NCBI RefSeq assembly: GCF_019175285.1
Contig: NC_056526.1
Coordinates: 125,728,520 to 125,792,519, forward strand
Length of the DNA: 64,000 nucleotides
Source of the DNA: Sceloporus undulatus
Taxonomy: Eukaryota > Chordata > Lepidosauria > Squamata > Phrynosomatidae
Direction of reading: 5' to 3'
The notes beneath the pieces are model-generated. The model was not told the origin of the DNA, did not search any database, and worked only from the letters and a program-made list of their open reading frames with translations. Both the position numbers and the translations under genes were made by a program. This document shows, piece after piece, positions 1 to 10,354 of the stretch. How positions within the stretch are numbered: the first letter of the stretch is position 1; every line of letters starts with the position of its first letter.

Positions 1-398
1 AGATTAGGTCCTTCAAGAACTCAGAATCAGAGAAAATCTGTGTTTTGAGATAGATATTCCTGGTAAATCTATCTTGCAGAAACCACACTGTTTGTGGTTG
101 TTGTGCTCTTAATATTAGTCGAGCATAAAACACAGACCAGAGCAGTTGTTTTCAGGGCGGGTTGCACCATTTGGATGATTGATGTGACTTTCTCAGGCAG
201 CAGATTTGGTGTGTTTTGAGAGGTCAGCAAATTATTACTTAATTGGTGTTGCTGTTGCTGTATTGTTATGTATTATTTATATGTATTATTTATATGTAAT
301 ATGCAGTTATTTCTTAGAATATACACCATGGGCAGGTTTACTTTTATGTATTTTATTGTTTGTATGTACAATACTGTGTAAATCTACAGCACTATATA

Positions 399-408
399 NN
401 NNNNNNNN
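399..408. other. 10-N gap at the edge of a TAA microsatellite
   Basis: Ten undetermined bases directly precede a (TAA)n run at 409-460. The gap most likely marks uncertain repeat length rather than missing unique sequence. Confidence 0.95.

Positions 409-460
<52 letters not shown>
409..460. repeat. (TAA)n microsatellite
   Basis: A pure run of about 17 TAA units, bordered on the left by a 10-N gap, so its true length is unknown. It produces meaningless poly-Ile or poly-Tyr open frames. Confidence 0.95.
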
Positions 461-555
461 TGTTACCTGCCAGAGAAGGGAAAAAGCACTTGTGGGATTT
501 TCTGTCTCATGTGCCAAAATAACAGTGCTGGCTTTGAATTCCATGCACTTTGATA

Positions 556-786
556 TGGGGTGTATCTGCACTGCACAGTTGCAACTGTCTGATACCATGT
601 TAACTGTTTTGCCTTCCTCCTATGGAATCCTGGGATTGGTAGTTTTCTGAGGTACACAGACCTCTCTACTATACTCACCTGAACTATAGCACTAGAGTTT
701 TCTGGCAGACAAGTCAAATCCCAGGAGTCCATAGGACAGTGCCATAGCACATTAAAGTGCTGTAACTGTGTAATGTGACTAGACCC
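556..786. mobile_element. hAT-like MITE, old copy
   Basis: The ends are weak inverted copies of each other (GTATCTGCACTGCACAG on the left; CTGTGTAATGTGACTAGAC on the right). The interior carries the family hallmarks: a 'gaatcctgggattggtagtttt' type block, and on the other arm 'aaatcccaggagtccatagg'. It belongs to the same family as the element at 31142-31361, which has nearly perfect termini. It is non-coding. Confidence 0.6.
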
Positions 787-1589
787 TTAGGAAGATGGAG
801 AGCACCATTAACTGTTTCACTACGTATAGCAAAATATATTATTCTGGCCCAACTAATTCTTTTAAAATCAAGGCATCATGTCTTACTGTGGGTTAGCACT
901 TATCAATGTCTAATTAATTTCTCCCAGGAATTATCCATATTTTTCTTTTTGGACACCTGGGAGTGAGATGGTTGGTCCAATGACACACTCTCCCAACATA
1001 CCTTCTTCTTGGGTTCGCTCTTGGTTATCCAGCACACATTTTCTCCCACTGCAGTTTCACAGCTGGCTGCCAAAGTGCTTGTCTTCAGTTTCTCTTGATA
1101 CCTTGGCAGCAGGTCTAGCTCCTACTTCTTTCCAGGCCATGGGGAATGCATGGTTGCTGTCTGTTGGAAAAATACTTCCCAACCAAGCTTTAACCCCTTC
1201 CACCCATTTGCTATTAAAGCAAAGGGTCTTTAGAGAGTTAGGGTTTCCCCACATGCCACTACCCTGTGCATGCTGTCTCTAAAAGTTTCCCCATTGGCTC
1301 AGTCACCCATTGTGGGGATGTATCTAAGCAACCACACCAGGTGACCACAGGAGCTTCCAGGTGTGTCTGCAAACCTAGGAAAATCTTCTCCCTCTTTCTT
1401 CTTCCTCCTTGAAGATGGTGAGTGCAGGCTCTGCTGAGCTGTTGAAACTTTCCTATACCTAGTCATGGCTTAGGAACTACCTCTATATATGTTTGAATGT
1501 ACCTTTAAACTGATTAGTAAAGTTTTTAGCTATGAAACTTTCATACTGCCTGTTTGCCTTGTTGTTGTGCCTTCCTTTGCAGAATGTGT

Positions 1590-1712
1590 TCACTGGAGGT
1601 TTGCCACTGCTTTCCCCTGTGGTTGAGGGTTTCATGGCCAAGTGAGCAACTGAACTCTGGTCTCCAGAGTCCTAGTCCAACACTCAAACCACTACACCAC
1701 ACTGGTTCTTAC
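1590..1712 (-). mobile_element. MIR/CORE-type tRNA-derived SINE fragment
   Basis: Read on the minus strand, the 5' end (about 1712) gives the tRNA-like head with 'gtggtgtagtggtttgagtg', followed by a degenerate B-box region and 'ggccatgaaaccc'. The same arrangement recurs at 2793-3015, 3745-3970 and 20893-21088. Only the head and part of the core remain. Confidence 0.6.
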
Positions 1713-1787
1713 TTTGCTAACACTAGTCTCAGAGGGACTCAACAAAATCATCACTTTCCACTTGTAGTCTGCTAAAGGAGACAGAGG

Positions 1788-1997
1788 CTGCATCTACATT
1801 GCAGAAATAATCCAGTTTGAGACCACTTTAACTGCCATGGCTCAATGCTATTGAATTCTGAGAATTGCAGTTTGTTGTGGCACCAGAGCTCTCAGACAGA
1901 GAAGGCTAAATGTCTCACAGAACTACAGTTTCCAGAATTCCATTGCACTGAGCCATGGCAGTTAAAGTGGCTCCACACTAGATTATTTCTGCATTTT
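1788..1997. mobile_element. hAT-like MITE
   Basis: A 210-bp imperfect palindrome. The left arm reads 'gcatctacattgcagaaat' and the right arm ends as its inverse, near 'attatttctgca'. Both arms contain an inverted copy of 'actgccatggctcaatgct'. It belongs to the family of 31142-31361. Confidence 0.75.
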
Positions 1998-2053
1998 GCT
2001 TCTAATCCAACACTGTCAATAACCAGTCTAACTAAGTTTTAAATGACAATGTA

Positions 2054-2264
2054 CAACTAGCCTTCCATATCCATTGATTTTTTTTTTTATCCACGGGTTC
2101 AAACATCTGTGGATTAAAAATACTCCAAAAAATAATAATCCCAAAAAGCAAACTTTGATTTTGCTATATTATATATTTTATTTAATGGGGCTTGGGTATC
2201 CACTTATTTTGATATCCACGAGGGGTCCTGGAACCAGCCATGAGTGGATATGAAGAGCCCACTG
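2054..2264. mobile_element. Tigger/mariner-like MITE
   Basis: Flanked by TA on both sides. It begins 'caactagccttccatatcca' and ends 'gagcccactg', matching the ends of the better copy at 7417-7642 (a CAGTTGGCCCTCCATATCCA type terminus). The middle holds the family motifs 'gtggattaaaaatactccaa' and 'ttgattttgc'. TA duplication and these ends are typical of Tc1/mariner-group elements. Non-coding. Confidence 0.7.
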
Positions 2265-2792
2265 TACTTCTGAAAAACAGCTTTCCATCCACTACTTTGG
2301 TCTGGCCTGTTTTAGTGGCTCTGGCTAAATGGGATAAGAAGTGTTGCACCCCAAGCTTCTTATATTTCATGAACCCCCTCAGCACACCAAGACTTTAAAT
2401 TGCTTTTCCCTTGAAAGCAGTATAGCACAGTAATTCTACTGTGGACAAAGGAGGCCTATGTTGGCCTTGGCTTCGGTGATTACAGTAAGCCTAGGTGACA
2501 GAGCTCCTGAACTTGTAATGTTTTGGCAGGAAAGGGAATTTCAGCAGCTGAAAATGACTTCTATAATACTGTACAGGTTTTATAAATACCAAAGCCCTGT
2601 TTTGTTTTGCATCCTAATGTCTGGTGGTCTGTGATAGTATGTGGCAATGGTAGAGGCAAGACCAGTAATAGCCTGAGGATGCTATCTCAAGCAGCAGATG
2701 CTAATGGAATGATGGCAAGAGAGCAAACCTGTGCCTGACTTAAAACTAGCCTGAGGCCCCCAGGTGCAGTGAGAAATGCTATCCTGTCGTAT

Positions 2793-3015
2793 GCGTTTGT
2801 GTTGTGTGCCTTCAAGTTGTTTTCAACCTATGGCAACCTTATCATGCAGTTTTCTTGGAAAGTTTTGCTCATAAGAGGTTTGCCATTTCCTTTTCCTGAG
2901 ACTGCGAGCATGTGATTTGCCCAGGGTCACCCAGTTTCATGGTCAAACCGGGAATTGAACTCTTGTCTCCAGAATCATAGTCCAACACTCAAACCACTAC
3001 ACCACACTGCTCTCA
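2793..3015 (-). mobile_element. MIR/CORE-type SINE
   Basis: Nearly full-length copy on the minus strand. It has the tRNA-like head (2940-3015, with B-box-like 'gagttcaattcccggtttga'), the core 'tgggtgaccctgggcaaatc' region, and the tail around 'aacttgaaggcacacaacac'. The same family occurs at least seven more times in the window. Confidence 0.75.
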
Positions 3016-3744
3016 CCAGTGCTGAAATAAATCCCAATACTGATCCATTGCATGGAAACGTTGGGGGTATTCTGCCTTCACTTCAAGCAGCAAAATGTCT
3101 GGAGACAGCACTAGACGGTTGGAGACTTGAAGCAGAGAACCAGCTAGTGCTCCATCCACTTCAGCTATAGAAGCTCATTGGGCTAGCAGCTGAATTTTAC
3201 TTCAGCATTGATGATGGGACATTAGCAACACGTTGGGTGTTTCCAGTGGAGCCCATTGGCCCGGGTAACGGTTCTCCATTCCTACCAGTGAGTTTGAGGT
3301 GACTGCATCTGTCTGCTAAATGATAAGGCCAACCCTTAATAGTAAGTCTCCCACAAACAGTTGGTCCTCTTCACCTTATTCCCCCATGGGTCAGCCAGAA
3401 CTCAGGAGAGCTTTTCCACAAACTTTCAAATTTCCCATCAGCATTCTGGCTGCACTGTTCTGGAAATTACCCTCCAAAAAGGTAACTTTCCCAAGCTCAC
3501 CCAACACTTCATTGCATGGACTAGTTCGTAAAACTCTGACCTAGCAGCCTTCATAGCAAGGGTGGGAATCGAGTAGCTCTCTAGATTTTTTGGACTGCAA
3601 CTCCCAGCAGTCTTAGTCAACATAGCCACTGGTGAGGAATGCTGAGAGCTGTAGTCCAATAATATCTAGAAGGGAACTTGATTCACACACATTCTTTATA
3701 TGTATCGGGGAGGGAGGGTAATATTGAGTTTTTGTTGCTCAACT

Positions 3745-3970
3745 GTAGTTGTGTGCCTTCAAGTGTCTTCTGACTTATGGAGACTTTAAGGCGAACCTGT
3801 CACAGGGTTTTCTTGGCAAGATTTGTTCAGTGGATTGTCATTGCTTTCCCTGAGGCTGACAGAATGACAGAATGTGGCTTGCTAAAGTCACACAATTGGT
3901 TTCCATGATTGAGCAGAGGTTTGAACTCTGGATTCAACTATGTGTAGATAATCTCCATACTGTAAACCAC
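3745..3970 (-). mobile_element. MIR/CORE-type SINE
   Basis: Minus-strand copy. The tail 'tgtgtgccttcaagtgtctt' (plus reading) lies at the left and the degraded tRNA-like head at the right, near 'ggtttgaactctgg'. More diverged than the copy at 2793-3015. Confidence 0.65.
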
Positions 3971-4759
3971 CTTTGCTGATGGCATGAAGTTCCTTCTGAA
4001 CATAGCATTTCTCTGAAGAGGAGGTGAAATGCTGACATGTATTTCTCTTCTGAATGTGTAGAGAATGGACAAGTAAGAGCATGCCTATATACTCTGTTTA
4101 CAATGCTATCTACAAATCAGCTAAAACCCAAGTATTTAGATTTAACTGGTTTGTGGAATAGGAATGTTTGAATTAATTTAGCCATTAGCATGATTACTAC
4201 TCCTTCATTCTTCAGAGCTTAACAGTTTTTTGTTTCCCTTCATTTAAAAAACAAAACAAAACTCCACACTTATTGTATAATTCAGTTCTTTAAAGGAGTT
4301 ATACAAAGAAAGATTAATGAGATGCCTTTTGTGTCTTATGAGCTGTTGATGGCTAAAATAATATCCTTTGTTAAAGCAAGAGTGACAGGCTATTATATTT
4401 TGTTATTTCTGTTATTGTTCTTCATTTCCTTATGTGATCTTGGCACCAGAGCAATAAATTTATGCTTCTTCATTGATGTTGTGTGCCTCCCAACCTGTGT
4501 TTGAATACATAAGCTGAACTTTCTTTTGCTGTAATGAAAGAATTCCACAATAGGCCTCTCTAGCAAATGCTCCAAATTAGTATAATCAAGTAATAGCAAG
4601 GCACACAGAAGGGTTTAAAAACGCTGTAATTCAGTTATTATCTGATTTTTGAAAATGACCTTATGGCACAATCTTATGCCTGTTCAATGAGAAGTAAAAT
4701 ACCACTATGTTCACTGGGCTTATTCTCAGGAAAGTACAGTATATATACAATTACATCCC

Positions 4760-4985
4760 CAATGAGATAACTGAAACCTAAATACCTTATAGGCACTAGA
4801 TGTCATTTGATCTTGGAAGCTAAGCCAAGCACAGTACTTGGATGGGAGACTGCCAATGAATACCAGGTGCTGTAGGCTATATTTCAGAGGAAAGAACTGG
4901 CAAAACCATCTCTGGTTTTCTAAGAAAACCATATGAAATTCATGGGGTCACCATAAATCTGCAGGTGACTTAGAGAGTTGATGTA
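4760..4985 (+). mobile_element. 5S rRNA-derived SINE
   Basis: The head (about 4767-4885) is clearly derived from 5S ribosomal RNA: 'cttggaagctaagccaagca', 'gtacttggatgggagactgc' and 'aataccaggtgctgtaggct' correspond in order to the 5S internal control region and 3' half. The body follows with 'ttcagaggaaagaactggca' and 'aaattcatggggtcacc'. It is a retroposon rather than a 5S gene: the 5S part is diverged, it is fused to a body, and two other copies (5585-5812, 25725-25945) share the same fusion. Confidence 0.85.
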
Positions 4986-4989
4986 GCAT

Positions 4990-5165
4990 TGTGACTAAAA
5001 CTATGAGGTGCCAAATTTCACATTCAAATCTCATCCATTCATTAGGTGAACTTAGGCAAGCAGGTCCATGTGTTCTGTCACTAATATGTTTTCATCAACA
5101 ATGTGAATATAAATAATACTGGTCTGCCTTACAGAGCAGTGTTGTAAGAATTCTCAAACTACAAC
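4990..5165 (+). mobile_element. tRNA-derived SINE, degraded
   Basis: A faint tRNA-like head (near 'tgtagcattgtgactaaaac' and 'cacattcaaatctcatcc') is followed by 'gtctgccttacagagcagtg', the body seen also at about 16170-16215. It sits directly behind the 5S SINE. Confidence 0.45.
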
Positions 5166-5214
5166 CCAAGAACAATAAATAAATAAACTCACGTTTTAAA
5201 ATACTATATGAACG

Positions 5215-5315
5215 CTTGCTCAGCCATGGTAACCCATTGGGTGATCTTGGGCAAGTCACACTCATTTAGCCTCAGAGGAAGGCAATGGCAAAAGAATTCT
5301 GAACAAATATGCCCA
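5215..5315 (+). mobile_element. MIR/CORE-type SINE fragment
   Basis: Plus-strand core piece with 'cagccatggtaacccattgg', 'tgatcttgggcaagtcacac' and 'aggaaggcaatggcaaaag'. The tRNA-like head is missing. Confidence 0.65.
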
Positions 5316-5451
5316 AAATAACACAAGATTTAAATTATAACGTGATGAATATTTGAGAGATGAAGACAAACCAAGTTCCTAGTCTACCAAAGAGTGTACA
5401 CAGTACGTGGGCAAAAGATTTGATCTCATTTGGAAAAGCGGTATATAAATA

Positions 5452-5453
5452 AA

Positions 5454-5492
<39 letters not shown>
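5452..5492. repeat. (TTA)n microsatellite
   Basis: About 13 units of ATT/TTA, preceded by 'gcggtatataaataaac', a typical SINE or LINE 3' tail. The microsatellite probably grew from a retroposon tail. Confidence 0.9.
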
Positions 5493-5584
5493 CTCAGATT
5501 TAGTCTTTTTTTGGGGTGGGCTGCTGGTGGAACCAGAAAGTCACTAAAAATGACTTTGGAGTCCACATGTAGCCTGTGTATATG

Positions 5585-5812
5585 TGTGTCTTTCCAAATT
5601 GCCTGTCAACTTATGGCCACCTGATGAATTTTTCATTGAATTTTCTTAGGAAAGCATTACTCGATAATCAGAGGTGTTTTGCCAGTTCCTTCTCTGAAAT
5701 ATAGCCTACAGCACCTGGTGTTCATTGGTAGTCTCCCATCAAAATAATAACCAGGGCTGGCCCTGCTTAGCCTCCGAGTTCAGGTAGGATCTGATGCCTT
5801 TAAGGTATTTAG
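5585..5812 (-). mobile_element. 5S rRNA-derived SINE
   Basis: Minus-strand copy of the element at 4760-4985. The 5S-like head lies at about 5700-5812 (plus reading 'gcctacagcacctggtgttc', 'tagtctcccatc') and the body at 5585-5700. It sits 600 bp from the plus-strand copy, so the two form a loose inverted pair. Confidence 0.8.
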
Positions 5813-5819
5813 GCCCCCA

Positions 5820-5995
5820 TAGCTACCAAAATTTGTGGATGCTCAAGTCTCATTATATACAGTGGTGTAGTAAAATGGTGTCCCTTATATAAAATGGCAA
5901 AATCAAGGTTTGCTTTATGGAATTTAAAAAAATATTTTCAGACCATTGATGGTTGAATTCACGGATGCAGAATTTGTGAGTACAGAGGGCTGATT
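5820..5995. mobile_element. Tigger/mariner-like MITE, partial
   Basis: Shares 'gtcccttatataaaatggca', 'aaatcaaggtttgc' and 'ggttgaattcacggatgcag' with the MITEs at 7417-7642 and 49244-49488. The left end is poorly preserved. Confidence 0.6.
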
Positions 5996-6762
5996 GTTTT
6001 TGTGAGAAGCAAGTCTCTCTCTCATGCACACAAACATATATCAAGGTAAATATAGAATATCAAATATTCATGGGTCCATATCTACTTGTATCTGAACAGG
6101 CTGTAATAATTCCTGAGTTTTAACCAATTCTGAAAAAACGAATAGTGTTATCCCACTCCACACATGACAAAAATGCAAAACTTCAAACAGCTCAGGAGTG
6201 CCCAGAATAGAATCCAGATTTCCTGAGCTGACTTTTTAATCATTAAACCACCTTTCTTTACTTCCTAAAGCACAATGTGATATGCTATAAGGCATATAAA
6301 TAGTAAACTCTGAGAAAGGATGTGTATGTGCCAAATAACTCAGGGAGGAACACAGGAACTTTCCCTTCCCACACACTTATATAGAGATTTACTTTTTTTT
6401 TTTTAGCTTGGCTCTAATATGAATTAGAATTTTTAATTTCAGATTGGTCTATAAAGTCATTGACTGTAAAATCATTGTGCTGACAAAAATGATGCATACT
6501 AAATGTGGATTAGTTAGCACTTATCACCCTTTAGTTAATCTCATATTCACAGTCAGAGGTGTAAAATAATGAATTACACTACTGCTGACCCAAGTCAGTT
6601 CACTGCCTGGGAAAGACAAAATGACACACACACACTCTTCAATTCAATTTACAGAATATACACTATACAGAATACTGTATATACAATATACAGAAATCAT
6701 TCGGATAACTTAATTCTCTAGGCCACTGTTGCCTCTTCCTTCTGCCAGAAGCAGCTGCCTTA

Positions 6763-6972
6763 GGGAACCCTGGTGGCACAGTGGTTAAATGCCTATACTG
6801 CAGCCACACACTCACAAATCAGAAGGTTGTGAGTTCAGTTGCAGCCAGGGGCTCCGGATTGACTCAGCCTGGCATCCTTCTGTAGGTCGCTAAAATGAGT
6901 ACCTAGTTTATTGGGGGCAATTAGCTTACACTTTGTAAACTGCTTAGTACACCGGTAAGCAGTATATAAATG
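6763..6972 (+). mobile_element. tRNA-derived squamate SINE
   Basis: Starts with the A-box-like 'ccctggtggcacagtggtta' and continues with 'ctgcagccac', a B-box-like 'gttgtgagttcagttgc', 'cagcctggcatccttctg' and 'taaaatgagtaccta'. It ends in 'agcagtatataaatg', exactly where the MITE at 6975 begins. Same family as 18955-19190 and 47880-48125. Confidence 0.8.
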
Positions 6973-6974
6973 TA

Positions 6975-7227
6975 CAGTGGTACCCCGGGATACGAAATGA
7001 CCGCGTTACGAAATTTCCAGGATACGAAAAAATTAGATAGGAAAAAACTGTTCCGGGTTACGGGTTTTTTTCGGCTTACGAAAAATTTTTTGGTGCTTTT
7101 CGGCGCTTTTTCGCACGAAATCGCGGCTTTCCAGCGCTAGCGGCTATGGCTTTTTCGGGTTGCGAAATCTTTCGGGTTACGAACGGCGCCGCGGAACGAA
7201 TTAAATTCGTAACCCGGGGTACCACTG
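6975..7227. mobile_element. Mariner/Tigger-like MITE, well preserved
   Basis: A 253-bp element flanked on both sides by TA (6973-6974 and 7228-7229). Its terminal inverted repeats are CAGTGGTACCCCGGGATACG and, at the right, CGTAACCCGGGGTACCACTG. The interior is rich in CpG and repeats words like 'ttacgaaa'. TA target duplication and CAGTG termini indicate the Tc1/mariner/Tigger group. The CpGs have not decayed, so the copy is probably young. No coding capacity. Confidence 0.9.
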
Positions 7228-7416
7228 TACTTGCTATTTCTATTGCCTAATGCTAGAGTTAACCAAGACTGCCACTGTTTCTAAGTGCAATTTACAAATA
7301 AAATGGCAATGGTGGCCTGACCCTAATTGGTAATCCCAACTATAGTACAAATAGGATTCACATAGGTTCTGTGGAATGAATGGGATTTACAAAACTGTTA
7401 ATGTATTAATAAACTA

Positions 7417-7642
7417 CAGTTGGCCCTCCATATCCACTGAATTTTTATCCACAGATTCAAGTATCCACAGACTGAAAATACTCCAAAAATATCTATTCCA
7501 AAAAGTAACTCTTGATTTTGCCATTTTATATAAGGGACACTCTTTTACCATGCCATTATATTTAATGGGACGTAAGCATCTACAGATTTGGTATCCATGG
7601 GGAGTCCCGTAACTAACCAAAGTAGATACCAAGGGCACACTG
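7417..7642. mobile_element. Tigger/mariner-like MITE
   Basis: 226 bp, flanked by TA on both sides (7415-7416, 7643-7644). It begins CAGTTGGCCCTCCATATCCA and ends with the near-inverse 'gataccaagggcacactg'. Best-bounded copy of a family also seen at 2054, 5820, 45708 and 49244. Confidence 0.85.
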
Positions 7643-8399
7643 TATTGAGTCTATGGGTTTACTCTGGTTGGAACTACCAATAGGATTCAGGCTTCTTCTT
7701 TTTAAAATTACTTTATTATTTAAAAATAATACTCAATTAAATTTAATAAATGTCTGATGTTACCTTTTAAGTATTTTTTTGGCAGAAAGCCACATCGATC
7801 TTCATCTGTCCATTTCACTAGTGTTTTCCCCCCCAACCTTTCTGCTAGAATGATGAAAATAATTTATAATCATTTTTTAACAATGATATTGGTCTAAAAT
7901 TGTTAGGTTGAAGCAGGTCTTGGCCTTCTTTTGGTATTAGTATAATGTTAGCTTCCTCCTGTGTTGATGGGAATCTGTGTTCTTTGGTATTAGTCATTAA
8001 ATTTTTCAAAGTGTCTGAAAAGGTAAAGGCAAATGTTCCTTAGAAACTTGATTACTTTTCAGAATCACAAACACAGTATAGCAAGTCTTGAGAGGTAATT
8101 GTCCATATCCAAAGTAGCAAGCTGAACAGCAAAATGATACGGGATGCATGGTAACAATAGATCATCTTAATTACATTTTTGCAAGTATTTACTGCTTCTT
8201 CATTTCCAGTTTCATTGACATTGTGACACTAATCAGTTTTCTGTGAAGCTTTGGCTGTACTGTACTAAAATAAAAATAAAAATGAGAAATCCAGCATAAC
8301 ATGGGTGTAAATATGGAAAAACTGGCACAGTAATTAAAAGTAACCATGTTGATAGGAAAAATATCTGTTGCTCTCACTAGAACTATATTTATTGTTGTT

Positions 8400-9080
8400 T
8401 ATCACCCTGGGTTGACTTTAATTGCTAGCAGTCCTGTGAATGAGGCATCTCCAAGTCTCCCTATTCTGTGACCCCGCTCAGATTCAGGGCTGTGTCCTCT
8501 TTGATCGAATTTATCCATCTGGTGTTCAGTCCTCCTCTTTTCCTACTATCTTCTATCTTTCCAAGCACTATCATCTTTTCCAATGAGTCATGAATTCTCC
8601 TGACATCCCCCAAATTTGACAGTCTCAATTTAGTCATCCTGGCTTCTAGGGAGAATTCAGATCTGATTAGTTCCAGGACCCGCTTGTTTGTCTTTTTAGC
8701 CATCCACAGCATCCACAGAAATCTTCTTCAGCACCATATCCCAAATGAGTTAATTTTCTTTCTGTCAGCTTTCTTCACTGTCCAGTTTTCACAACTGTGC
8801 ATAGTGATGGGAAATACAGTGGCTTGAACAATCCTCATTTTGGTGTTCAGTTGTATGTCTTTCACTTCAGGATCTTGTCTAGTTTTTTCATAGCAGCCCT
8901 TCTCAGTCTTAGTCTTCTCCTGATTTCTTGACTGCAGTTTACATTCCAGTCAGTCATTGATCCAAAGTATGAGAAGTCATTGACCATTTCAGTTTCCTTT
9001 CCATCTATATGGAATTTGTGTAGCTCCTCCATGATCATTATTTGTTTTCTTAATGTTCAACGTTAAGCCTTCCTTGGCAC
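8400..9080 (-). mobile_element. RTE/BovB-type LINE fragment, 3' part of the reverse transcriptase ORF
   Basis: The minus-strand frame (8712 down to 8461) encodes a peptide resembling the C-terminal end of BovB-type reverse transcriptases: residues such as TKLRLSNLGDVRR and DSLEKMIVLGKIE align with the family's 'RLxYFGHVMRRxDSLEKxIMLGKxEG' region, followed by RWINSIKE. Upstream (8713-9080 on plus) the homologous region continues with frameshifts. It is a decayed LINE fragment, not a host gene. A second fragment of the same family is at 33085-33420. Confidence 0.75.
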
Positions 9081-10194
9081 TTTCTTCTTTGACTATATAA
9101 ATGAACTATATAAATGACTCTATTCCAAACTGTTTGTTTGTTGTCATTTTCTCTTTTTTCTTTTGTCACTTATACATCTGCAGCTATTTAGTTTCTCAAA
9201 ACAGAAAACATAACGGGGTGAAAAGTGTCACGTACCATGAGTAGCAGCAAACAAATGGGAATGTACTCATAATGTACCCATGGCATTGCAGTGAGTATAT
9301 ATAATTGCACATTATTTCAAAGGTCAGCTCTGGAGATTATGCATGGGAATTTGCTGTTTCTCTCTCCCATTACGTGTTTGTATCACTTAAAAAGATAAAA
9401 TGACTCATCTTGAGCTGGCTATGCTTAGAAAGTCCATTATGTAAAGAACAACGTTCAGGTTCTTTAATAACTTCAAATCACATCAAAATTGAATAGCAGA
9501 AATTATAGACTCTAATAACTAAGGGAAGTGTACTCTTAATTTGATGTAATATCTGCTTAATCACATTCATTTTGTTTCACTTACTGTGCATCCATTATGA
9601 AATCTGGCTCTCCCAGACCTATAGCCCATACAAATATAATGTGACAAGCTGGATATAGGGTTACGAAAATTGCAGACTGTGCATGATAAAGCTGCAGTAT
9701 ATAGGTCACTAGTTTAAAACATCCGGAAGACTGAATTACATCCAGTGTGCTTTTCGTATATAGATATATTGTGATAGTGCAAAGCTATAAATCTTTGTTT
9801 TAAAAGGTATAATTTACCAACATTGTTGCTTAGTTTAAAGGAGTGGCCACATAAATCTGTTGTATGACATCAATAGTCATGTGACACTTTAAAGACAAAT
9901 GACTACATTGAATCCCAAACCCTCAGACAATGAAGCCACTATCAAATTGGCCATACCTAGAATGATTTCCATAGTTCCTACATCAGCACCATATATTAGG
10001 GGTCAAATTCTGCTATTACGTGCCCCTTTGTAAAATCTATTTGCCTTGACTCAGCATTATGTATATTTAAGCCTACTGAAACTTTAACTTTCTATTGGAT
10101 TTCAGTCATGATTCATAGAAGAATTGCTCCCAATTTGCACAGTGGTATATGAAGAAATCAAATATGTTACAATTGAAACTGACAGGAAATAGAC

Positions 10195-10354
10195 TTAAAG
10201 TTCATTTGGACGGAAATTGGATGGCCTGACTTTCATGACAACAGATTTCAAAGAATACCACCATCCATGCCATGTGTACCACACAATCCCATTATCTGTT
10301 GTTGCTGAGTAGGGTCCATCGTAGTACAGACCATTAAGATTGGCCGAGTGACAT
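10195..10354 (-). CDS. FGL1: FGL1, last coding exon (end of fibrinogen C-terminal domain)
   Basis: This exon encodes the last 52 residues and the TAA stop of fibrinogen-like protein 1, a secreted protein made mainly by hepatocytes and known in mammals as a hepatokine and LAG-3 ligand. The peptide CHSANLNGLYYDG...TDNGIVWYTWHGWWYSLKSV...RPNEL closely follows mammalian FGL1. The WYTWHGWWYSLK segment is a hallmark of fibrinogen C-terminal domains, and the CHSANLNG cysteine forms the domain's second disulfide. The acceptor is a clean 'tctaacag' just above 10354 (minus strand). The exon takes one base to finish the Arg codon split with the preceding exon (donor at 19410), so the phase fits. No canonical polyadenylation signal was recognised below it. 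Confidence 0.95.

Larger units (their letters stand above)
1..10194. other. Intergenic stretch downstream of FGL1, repeat-filled
   Basis: No exon of a known gene was recognised on either strand. The short open frames here overlap repeats or lack coding character. Content that can be named is listed separately: MIR/CORE-type SINEs, 5S-derived SINEs, Tigger/mariner-like MITEs, hAT-like MITEs, a BovB-type LINE piece and microsatellites. Because FGL1 is on the minus strand, this stretch is its 3' side. In mammals MTUS1 lies beyond, but no MTUS1 exon was seen. Stretches such as 780-1550 and 9100-10190 show nothing I can name. Confidence 0.6.

Noticed and set aside
406-598. Open frames with long Ile or Tyr runs
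   Set aside because: They are translations of the (TAA)n microsatellite.
1290-1545. Possible solo LTR
   Set aside because: The end has an 'agtaaagttttta' signal-like stretch, but no paired termini, target duplication or second copy was seen in the window.
4767-4885. 5S rRNA gene
   Set aside because: Diverged from functional 5S, lacks a clean 5' start and a T-run terminator, and is fused to a body shared with two other copies, so it is a SINE.
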